In this document: positions 1 to 5,821 of the stretch, in pieces
Numbering within the stretch: the first letter of the stretch is position 1
How the letters are laid out: every line of letters starts with the position of its first letter
DNA from: Ruminococcaceae bacterium UBA737
Lineage (GTDB): Bacteria; Bacillota; Clostridia; Oscillospirales; Acutalibacteraceae
Assembly: GCA_002297415.1 (NCBI GenBank)
Contig: DBKZ01000073.1
Span: 2,343 to 11,115 of the forward strand
Direction of reading: 5' to 3'
DNA: 8,773 nucleotides
Notes under the pieces: model-generated
What the model was told of the DNA's origin: nothing
Database searches by the model: none
Seen by the model: the letters and a program-made list of their open reading frames with translations, nothing else
Program-made: the position numbers and the translations under genes

Positions 1-3000
1 GACGCCGGAACGCTCACCATCAGCGGCGATGTGACGATCATCGGCTGCACGGCTGGCGGATTTGGCTCGGACGCCATGTATGTGAATGCTAACAATGGCA
101 GCAGCATCACCGGCGGCACATTCTACGGCAGCATCACAGATCGCAAAAACAGGATCAGCGGCATCACCGTGAAGTACCACCTCAACAGCAACGAGGACTA
201 CGCCACGCAGGTCGTGCAGTCCGGCGATAAAATCACCCTGCCCGACCCTGCAAAACTCGGCTACACCTTCGATGGCTGGTACAAGAACAACATGAAGTGG
301 GACTCCGGCACCCCCGTCACCGATAAACTCATCCTCACCGGCTGGCTGTACGCTCCCGTAACGAATGAGACAGAGCTGAAAGCGGCTCTGGCGGACGATA
401 CGGTGGATGTTATCCGCCTCACGAGCGATATAAAGCTCTCCAATGAGCTGCAGATCACCAATAACCGCAAGGTCACCCTTGACATGGGCGGCTATGTCGT
501 CGACCTGGGAGGAAAGCATATCTCAGTCTCAGCCCTTAGTGGTGACCCGGGGTATCATTCAAACGAACTAACCATCATCGACAGCAACCCCACTAAACCT
601 CACAAGTTCACGGACAACGACGGCCTGTGGAAACCGGATGAAAACGGCGATAAGACCGTCAAGGGCGGCATCATCACCGGCGGCAGCAGTGCTTTAAACG
701 TCGGCATGCGGGGCAAAGTTACCATGAACGGCGGCAGTATCGTGGGCTGTAGCAGCGGCAATTGCGGCGGCGGCGTATTTATTGACGGCGGTGTATTTGA
801 GTTTAACGACGGCGCTGCAATCATAGGCTGTACAGCAACAAGTGCCGAAGGCGGCGGTGTGTTTATGGAAAAAGGCAAATTTACGATGTCCGGCGGTAAC
901 ATTCAGGACTGCCGTGCGTATTCCAGCAGCGGGGTGTATGTGGAAAGCGGCTTGTTTGAGTTAAAAAGCGGAAGCATTCAGAACTGCCTGTCGATGGACG
1001 GCTTAGCAGTTGTATATGTTTATATGGACGGTACATTCACCATGACCGGCGGCGAAATTACGGGCAGCACAGCAAACTACGGTATATATCTAAACGGCGC
1101 CAAAATGAACGCAAACGGCGGCACGGTGGACGGCACGGTTGTTGTGACCGGTGGAGATTACAGGACCGGCGTCATCCAAAGCCTCGCCGGCAGCACCGGT
1201 GCCACTCTGTTCAAACAGGATGTGACTGTGACCAATGGCGGCGAGATAAAACACGGCGTTTTCTCCGGCACGGTGTCGGTCGGTTACGGCAATGATTCAG
1301 GCACGATCAGCGGCGGCACATTCAACGGTCTGATAAAGAATAACAACACGAATTCCCGATTCGGCGGCGTACACAGTCCGCTTGGCATTGTTGGGGAAAA
1401 ACCGCATAGTGACATCGGGGATACCTACTACAAGGTCATTTTTGATACGGCGGGCGGCAATATGAAATACTCGGAGCGTTATTTCCTAAATGACAGGAAA
1501 ATATCCGATCAAATCAAGCCCGATGCTAGGGTAGGCTACACCTTCGGCGGATGGGAAAGGGCCGACGGCACGGCGTGGGATTATGTCAAAGATACCGTCA
1601 CCGATAATATCACATTGTCCGCAAAATGGATACCGCATACCTATAAGGTGACATTTGACGCTAACGGCGGTACGGTTTTGCAAAAGACAATGCAGGCCGC
1701 CTACGGCGAGGAGTTATCTAATGTGCCGATACCTCAGCTTTACGGTTATGTCTTTGACGGCTGGTTTGATAAGCAAAACGGCGGCAAGCAATACTGCGAC
1801 GAAACGGGCAGAAGCACAAGTCAATATGACAAAACTGAAAACTGCACCCTGTATGCGCACTGGAAAGAAGTAAATTGCAAGGTCAAATTTGACGCTAAGG
1901 GCGGCACGCTGTCATGCTCTGCAGAGCTTGATAAAAAACAGAATGAGCGTATTGACAGACCCGATAATCCCGTAAGAGAGGGCTATTCCTTCGCCGGCTG
2001 GTATAAAGATGCCGACTGCACAAAAGAGTGGAATTTTGATGACCTGATTTCGGGGGATATGACGCTGTATGCAGGGTGGACTGTCAACAGCTACAAAATT
2101 ACTGTTAAGCCCGATAACGGCGATAAAGATATAGTCATAAGTCGGAATTTCGGTTCGGATATTACCGCTCCGAAACTAACGAAAATGGGCTATACTTTTA
2201 ACGGTTGGGACAAAGAATTCCCAAAAACAATGCCCGCAAAAGATTTAACGATAACCGCGCAGTGGAAAATAAATCAGTATACTATTAACTTTGATACCGC
2301 AGGCGGCAGTAAAATCGCTCCCATTAAGCTTGACTACGGCAAGAAGGTTAAAAAACCTGCCGACCCGACAAGAAAAGGCTACGCATTTATAGACTGGGAC
2401 GATGGTTTCCCTTCAACTATGCCTGCAAAAAATATAACGGTTAAAGCAATATGGAAGGATATTGAATGCCCTGTTATAACGGGACTTTCAGACGGCAAAG
2501 CATATTGTAATGAGGTTAAATTTAAGGTTTCCGATAATGAGGGAATAAAGATTGTAAAGGTAAACGATAAGAAGCTGACTGCTGACAAGGACGGTTATTA
2601 TACCTTAACTTCAAAGCTTTCTAAAGCGGAAATTTCGGCAGAGGATTTTGAGGGAAATATAACAAAGCTGACGGTTTCTGTTAACGACGGACACACGCTT
2701 GATTTAATAAAAGAAAACGGAAAGTATTATAAAAAATGCTCTGTCTGCGGATATGAAACAAAGAAAAACGATGTTCCGAAAATTACAGACGGCGACGGAC
2801 TTACAGTTACTTTCGGTGACAATAAGCCTTTATCATTCCGCTCAACCGCTCCTATAGACGAATTTATAAGAGCAGAGCTTGACGGTGAGGTTTTAGACGA
2901 AAAGCACTACACCAAAAAAGAGGGAAGCACGGTAATCACATTAAATGAAGACTTTATTTCAACTCTTTCCGTAGGTAAGCACACCTTATCAATCGTATCG

Positions 3001-3162
3001 GTAGGCGGAACAGCGACTGCTGAATTTACGGTAAACGCACCTAATGTAAAAACTCCCGAAACCTCTCCTAAAACAGGATATTCGGAAATAATTATTTCCT
3101 TAATCGGAGCAGCGTTTATCTTCGGCGGAATATTTATAAAAAGCTTAAAGAAAAAAGCTTAA
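1..3162 (+). CDS. Large wall-anchored surface protein with beta-helix blocks and InlB-type repeats (5' partial)
   Basis: The frame is open from base 1 (it reads DAGTLTISGD before the GTG at 31), so this is the C-terminal 1053 residues of a longer protein and the true start lies outside the window. In order it shows the end of a Gly-rich beta-helix-like block (to about base 150), one InlB-like repeat (172-348), a second beta-helix block rich in 'GG' turns (about 661-1335), five InlB-type repeats (1432-2457, ending in the typical 'LYAHWK' style), an Ig-like stretch (about 2458-2690), a CSVCG cysteine pair (2740-2754), another Ig-like stretch, then SPKTG (3064-3078), a hydrophobic helix and a SLKKKA tail. 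SPKTG resembles motifs used by class B sortases such as that of Clostridioides difficile. Likely role: adhesion or host/biofilm contact at the cell wall; the exact ligand is unknown. GC content falls strongly from the 5' to the 3' end. Confidence 0.9.
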   Translation, partial: DAGTLTISGDVTIIGCTAGGFGSDAMYVNANNGSSITGGTFYGSITDRKNRISGITVKYHLNSNEDYATQVVQSGDKITLPDPAKLGYTFDGWYKNNMKWDSGTPVTDKLILTGWLYAPVTNETELKAALADDTVDVIRLTSDIKLSNELQITNNRKVTLDMGGYVVDLGGKHISVSALSGDPGYHSNELTIIDSNPTKPHKFTDNDGLWKPDENGDKTVKGGIITGGSSALNVGMRGKVTMNGGSIVGCSSGNCGGGVFIDGGVFEFNDGAAIIGCTATSAEGGGVFMEKGKFTMSGGNIQDCRAYSSSGVYVESGLFELKSGSIQNCLSMDGLAVVYVYMDGTFTMTGGEITGSTANYGIYLNGAKMNANGGTVDGTVVVTGGDYRTGVIQSLAGSTGATLFKQDVTVTNGGEIKHGVFSGTVSVGYGNDSGTISGGTFNGLIKNNNTNSRFGGVHSPLGIVGEKPHSDIGDTYYKVIFDTAGGNMKYSERYFLNDRKISDQIKPDARVGYTFGGWERADGTAWDYVKDTVTDNITLSAKWIPHTYKVTFDANGGTVLQKTMQAAYGEELSNVPIPQLYGYVFDGWFDKQNGGKQYCDETGRSTSQYDKTENCTLYAHWKEVNCKVKFDAKGGTLSCSAELDKKQNERIDRPDNPVREGYSFAGWYKDADCTKEWNFDDLISGDMTLYAGWTVNSYKITVKPDNGDKDIVISRNFGSDITAPKLTKMGYTFNGWDKEFPKTMPAKDLTITAQWKINQYTINFDTAGGSKIAPIKLDYGKKVKKPADPTRKGYAFIDWDDGFPSTMPAKNITVKAIWKDIECPVITGLSDGKAYCNEVKFKVSDNEGIKIVKVNDKKLTADKDGYYTLTSKLSKAEISAEDFEGNITKLTVSVNDGHTLDLIKENGKYYKKCSVCGYETKKNDVPKITDGDGLTVTFGDNKPLSFRSTAPIDEFIRAELDGEVLDEKHYTKKEGSTVITLNEDFISTLSVGKHTLSIVSVGGTATAEFTVNAPNVKTPETSPKTGYSEIIISLIGAAFIFGGIFIKSLKKKA
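172..348 (+). repeat. InlB B-type repeat, isolated upstream copy
   Basis: The translation runs from 'VKYHLNSNEDY' through 'LGYTFDGWYKN' to 'LILTGWL'. The GYTFDGWY core and the terminal GW are hallmarks of the Listeria-Bacteroides repeat, a small beta-grasp-like module of roughly 60-70 residues. This copy sits between two beta-helix-like blocks rather than in the main array, and its opening strand lacks the usual FDANGG turn. Confidence 0.75.
661..1335 (+). repeat. Glycine-rich beta-helix-like coil repeats in the surface protein
   Basis: About 225 residues show an irregular repeat in which a 'G-x-F-x-M/F-x-x-G' strand is followed by 'G-x-I-x-x-C' and a 'GGGVF' or 'GVYV' turn (for example TMNGGSIVGC, TMSGGNIQDC, TMTGGEITGS). 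The period is roughly 30-35 residues. This pattern is typical of right-handed parallel beta-helix passenger domains (pectate-lyase-like or adhesin-like). No catalytic residues can be assigned by eye, so an adhesive or stalk role is the more likely reading. Confidence 0.7.
1432..2457 (+). repeat. Array of five InlB B-type (Listeria-Bacteroides) repeats
   Basis: Five units lie at about 1432-1632, 1642-1866, 1876-2082, 2092-2268 and 2278-2457. The first three begin with a V-x-F-D-x-x-GG strand and all have a central GY-x-F-x-(G/D)W core and a terminal A-x-W. Units 4 and 5 share a variant ending (FPKTMPAKDLTI and FPSTMPAKNITV), which suggests they form a subgroup or arose by local duplication. 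Such arrays act as rigid spacers or binding modules in surface proteins of Firmicutes. Confidence 0.88.
3064..3159 (+). other. Sortase-type cell-wall sorting signal (SPKTG, membrane helix, basic tail)
   Basis: SPKTG is followed by YSE, then about 20 hydrophobic residues (IIISLIGAAFIFGGIFI), then KSLKKKA at the C-terminus. This is the tripartite layout of LPxTG-like sorting signals. The Ser-Pro start of the motif matches the (S/P)PxTG preference described for class B sortase of C. difficile. No sortase gene is in the window, so the enzyme must be encoded elsewhere. Confidence 0.8.
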
Positions 3163-3169
3163 AAGCATT

Positions 3170-3204
3170 AAAGATGCAATCTTTTTAGGTTGCATCTTTT
3201 CTTT
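3170..3204 (+). terminator. Intrinsic terminator after the surface protein gene
   Basis: A perfect 10-bp stem pairs AAAGATGCAA (3170-3179) with TTGCATCTTT (3190-3199) around a 10-nt loop. The run TTTTCTTT follows, starting within the 3' arm. It begins 8 nt after the stop codon and separates the surface protein from the regulatory operon. Confidence 0.85.
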
Positions 3205-3216
3205 ATAAAAAATAAA

Positions 3217-3225
3217 TGATATAAT
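3217..3225 (+). promoter_or_regulatory. Extended -10 promoter for the response regulator/kinase pair
   Basis: TGATATAAT is a perfect -10 hexamer (3220-3225) preceded by the TG of an extended -10. The -35 region at the usual 17-nt spacing (about 3197-3202) is poor and overlaps the T-tract of the preceding terminator, as is common for extended -10 promoters. The distance to the start codon at 3252 leaves a leader of about 20 nt with GGAGAG at 3242-3247. Confidence 0.65.
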
Positions 3226-3251
3226 AATTAAAAAATCATACGGAGAGAAAA

Positions 3252-3947
3252 ATGAAACGGATTTTAATTGCTGAAGACAACGAAAAATTAAGTAACGAGC
3301 TTGAAATATTTTTAAATAACAACGGATTTAAAGCGGAAAGTCTTAAAAGCTTTGAAAGCACCTTAACCGATATTTTGAATATAAATCCCGATTTATTGCT
3401 GCTTGATATAAATTTACCTAATGCCGACGGCGAGTATATCTGCAAGGAAATAAGAAAAAAATCGGATATGCCGATTATAATTATCACAAGCAGGGACAGC
3501 GAAATCGACGAGCTTTTAAGCATAAATAACGGAGCCGACCACTATATAACAAAGCCTTTTAATATACATATTCTCTTGGCTAAAATCAATTCATTGCTTA
3601 AAAGAGCCGAAAAGGGCGGAGACAATTCCGACCTGATAAACGCAGGGGAATTTATTCTTAATATAAATAAGAGTACCATCGAAAAGGACGGCAGAATTAT
3701 CGAGCTTACTAAAAATGAATTTCGGATTTTAAAATATCTTACCGAAAACAAAAATAAAATCGTTTCAAGAGAGGATATAATGCTTTGCCTTTGGGACAGC
3801 GACGATTTTATCGGTGACAGCACCCTGACCGTAAATATGACAAGGGTAAGAAGCAAGCTTGAATTGCTGGGACTTAAAGAAATGCTCGAAACCAAAAGGG
3901 GACAGGGATATATTTTAAAGGAGAAAAACGAAAATGAGTTTCAGTAA
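3252..3947 (+). CDS. OmpR/PhoB-family response regulator, BceR-like
   Basis: This 231-residue protein has the usual two-domain length. The receiver domain (about 1-118) carries the acidic pair E8/D9, the phosphoacceptor D52 in LLLDINLPNADG, T79 and K101 in TKPF. The winged-helix DNA-binding domain (about 130-225) includes LTKNEFRILKYL and ends in the RGQGYIL wing typical of OmpR-type regulators. The start ATG has GGAGAG 4 nt upstream. Its end overlaps the kinase gene by 14 nt, which indicates translational coupling. With a short-loop kinase and a Bce-type transporter downstream, the most likely target is the transporter promoter at about 4956-5021. BceR-like is inferred from context; the family alone would allow any OmpR regulator. 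Confidence 0.93.
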   Translation: MKRILIAEDNEKLSNELEIFLNNNGFKAESLKSFESTLTDILNINPDLLLLDINLPNADGEYICKEIRKKSDMPIIIITSRDSEIDELLSINNGADHYITKPFNIHILLAKINSLLKRAEKGGDNSDLINAGEFILNINKSTIEKDGRIIELTKNEFRILKYLTENKNKIVSREDIMLCLWDSDDFIGDSTLTVNMTRVRSKLELLGLKEMLETKRGQGYILKEKNENEFQ

Positions 3948-4953
3948 ATTTATAAAGGATAAGCTTTTACAGATTTCTTTGATTTTGTTTTCGGTTTTAA
4001 CTGTTGAGATTTTCTTTATCGCTTATCCCTTAAGTTCTTTTATCAGGATTTATGTTCCGGTTATAGTTTTTATATCGTATTTTGCGGGAATAATTTTTGA
4101 GTTTTATAAAAAGAAAAGGTATTACAGCGAGCTTGAAGGCACTCTTGAAAGGCTTGATGAAAAATATCTGATATCCGAAATAATTAAAAAAGCGGATTTT
4201 TCAGAGGGAAAAATTTTAAATGATATTATTAAGCAAATAAATAAATCAATGCACGAAAATGTTAATAAGTATAAATATCTTCAGGAGGATTACAAGGAAT
4301 ATATTGAGCTTTGGATTCATGAAATAAAGCTTCCTATCGCTACAAGCAAAATGATAATTGAAAATAATAAAACGCCTGTTACAAAAAGTATAGCGGAAGA
4401 GCTTGACAAGGTCGAAAACTATACGGAGCAGGCTTTGTTTTATGCAAGAAGCAATACGGTTGAAAAGGATTATTTCATAAAGGAATGCTCGCTTAAAGAA
4501 ATTGTCAATGAAAGCGTAAAAAAGAATAAAACCGTTTTAATTCAGCTCAGAGCCGAAATAAACGCGCATAATCTTGACAGCACGGTTTATTCCGACGGCA
4601 AATGGATAGTTTTTATTTTAAATCAGTTAATACAAAACAGCATTAAATATAAAAAAAGCGATTTGCCCTTACAGCTTGAATTTTTCAGCGAAGAAAATGC
4701 GGATAATACGGTTTTATATTTTAAGGATAACGGATTGGGAATTAAAAAATCCGAGCTTTCAAAGGTGTTCGATAAGGGCTTTACAGGCACGAACGGAAGG
4801 CTTTCGGGAAAGAAGTCCACGGGAATAGGGCTTTATCTTTGTAAAAAGCTGTCCGATAAGCTAGGAATTTCATTAAACATATTTTCAAAAGAGGGAAGCG
4901 GAACCGAAATTAAAATAATATTCCCCAAAAGCAGTTTCCTTAATTTAAAATGA
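3934..4953 (+). CDS. Intramembrane-sensing histidine kinase, BceS-like
   Basis: This 339-residue kinase has two N-terminal membrane helices (about 12-31 and 38-56) joined by only about six residues (YPLSSF). It therefore has no extracellular sensing domain, the hallmark of kinases that read flux through a partner Bce-type ABC transporter. The cytoplasmic part has the phosphoacceptor H129 in WIHEIKLP, the N box with N230 and N235 (NQLIQNSIKY), G1 DNGLGI (265-270) and a G2 region GKKSTGIGL (292-300), so it looks catalytically intact. The start ATG has AAAGGAG at 3917-3923 inside the regulator gene. The stop is TGA. The probable membrane partner is the permease at 5811-7913. Confidence 0.92.
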   Translation: MSFSKFIKDKLLQISLILFSVLTVEIFFIAYPLSSFIRIYVPVIVFISYFAGIIFEFYKKKRYYSELEGTLERLDEKYLISEIIKKADFSEGKILNDIIKQINKSMHENVNKYKYLQEDYKEYIELWIHEIKLPIATSKMIIENNKTPVTKSIAEELDKVENYTEQALFYARSNTVEKDYFIKECSLKEIVNESVKKNKTVLIQLRAEINAHNLDSTVYSDGKWIVFILNQLIQNSIKYKKSDLPLQLEFFSEENADNTVLYFKDNGLGIKKSELSKVFDKGFTGTNGRLSGKKSTGIGLYLCKKLSDKLGISLNIFSKEGSGTEIKIIFPKSSFLNLK

Positions 4954-4955
4954 AA

Positions 4956-4973
4956 CATTACGAAAATGTAATG
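4956..4973. promoter_or_regulatory. Candidate response-regulator operator (palindrome)
   Basis: CATTAC and GTAATG form a perfect 6-bp inverted repeat separated by 6 nt, 2 nt after the kinase stop. Its centre is about 54 nt upstream of the centre of the -10 box at 5016-5021, a plausible activator position for an OmpR-type regulator. It could instead be a weak attenuating hairpin, since CTTTT follows, but the stem is short and AT-rich. Assignment as the operator is inference from position and symmetry. Confidence 0.45.
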
Positions 4974-5015
4974 CTTTTGTAGCGTAAATCTATCGCAGAA
5001 AAAAATTTATGCCGC

Positions 5016-5021
5016 TATAAT
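5016..5021 (+). promoter_or_regulatory. -10 box of the ABC transporter promoter
   Basis: TATAAT is a consensus -10 element 33 bases before the ATG of the ATPase gene. At 17-nt spacing the -35 position reads TCGCAG, far from TTGACA, and there is no TG extension. A strong -10 with a poor -35 suits an activator-dependent promoter, matching the inducible transporter operons of Bce-type systems. Confidence 0.55.
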
Positions 5022-5053
5022 ATAGTTACAATAATCGAAGGGAGAAAAACAGC

Positions 5054-5821
5054 ATGGAAACTGTTCTCGAGGTAAAAAATATTGAAAAATATTACGGCAG
5101 CAAATCAAATTTAACCAAAGCGGTAGATAATATCAGCTTTAATGTCGAAAAGAGCGAATTTGTCGGAATTATGGGTGCGTCAGGCTCGGGCAAAACTACA
5201 TTGCTTAACTGCATTTCTACAATCGACAGGGTCACAACAGGACATATTTACATTAACGGAAGCGATATAACGCGCCTTAAGGGAAATGCCCTTAATAAAT
5301 TCAGAAGAGAAGAATTGGGCTTTATTTTTCAGGACTTCAATCTTCTTGATACCTTGACTGCCTACGAAAATATTGCGCTTGCGCTTACAATTCAAAAGGT
5401 GAACGCAAAGCTCATCGACAAGAGGGTAAAGGAAATCGCCGATAAGTTAAATATCGGTGCAATTTTAAATAAATATCCTTATCAGCTTTCTGGCGGTCAG
5501 AAGCAGAGAGTCGCAAGTGCGAGGGCAATCATAACAAATCCGAAGCTGATTTTGGCTGATGAGCCGACAGGCGCTCTTGATTCAAAATCTTCAAAACAGC
5601 TTCTTGAAACCTTTACCGCACTTAATGTTAAGCTCGGTGCCACCATTTTAATGGTTACTCATGACGCTTTCACTGCAAGCTACGCCGACAGGATTATATT
5701 TATCAAGGACGGCAAGATTTTCAATGAAATCAATAAGGGAACCGATTCGAGAAAACAGTTCTTTGAAAAAATAATCGAGGTTCAGACCCTTCTCGGAGGT
5801 GAATTGAACGATGTTATTTAA
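5054..5821 (+). CDS. ABC transporter ATP-binding protein, BceA-like
   Basis: This 255-residue ATPase belongs to the MacB/LolD/BceA branch. It shows Walker A GASGSGKT (41-48), the Q-loop FQDFNLLD with Q93, signature LSGGQ (145-149), Walker B LILADE with E170, the D-loop after PTGALD, and H203 in THD. All nucleotide-binding residues are present. GGGAG at 5040-5044 lies 9 nt before the ATG. The gene overlaps the permease by 11 nt. It should energise the permease, and in Bce-type systems this complex both removes peptide antibiotics (bacitracin- or lantibiotic-type) from lipid targets and signals to the kinase. The substrate cannot be read from sequence. Confidence 0.94.
   Translation: METVLEVKNIEKYYGSKSNLTKAVDNISFNVEKSEFVGIMGASGSGKTTLLNCISTIDRVTTGHIYINGSDITRLKGNALNKFRREELGFIFQDFNLLDTLTAYENIALALTIQKVNAKLIDKRVKEIADKLNIGAILNKYPYQLSGGQKQRVASARAIITNPKLILADEPTGALDSKSSKQLLETFTALNVKLGATILMVTHDAFTASYADRIIFIKDGKIFNEINKGTDSRKQFFEKIIEVQTLLGGELNDVI

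Noticed and set aside
31..33. GTG at 31 as the start of the surface-protein gene
   Set aside because: The same frame is open to base 1 and encodes matching beta-helix-like sequence, with no ribosome site before 31, so the gene simply enters from the left.
600..902. Open frame on the minus strand within the beta-helix region, and similar ones at 261-485, 1486-1683, 2379-2588, 3236-3523, 3542-3895, 4623-4820, 5180-5395, 7553-7741 and 8504-8740
   Set aside because: All lie opposite well-supported genes, have low-complexity or unrecognisable translations and no convincing ribosome sites.
1655..1873. 72-codon + strand frame inside the InlB array
   Set aside because: It is out of frame within a clear repeat-encoding gene and has no recognisable product.
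4956..4979. Intrinsic terminator after the kinase gene
   Set aside because: Only six perfect stem pairs, mostly A-T, and a four-T tail make efficient termination unlikely; the symmetry and position suit an operator better.
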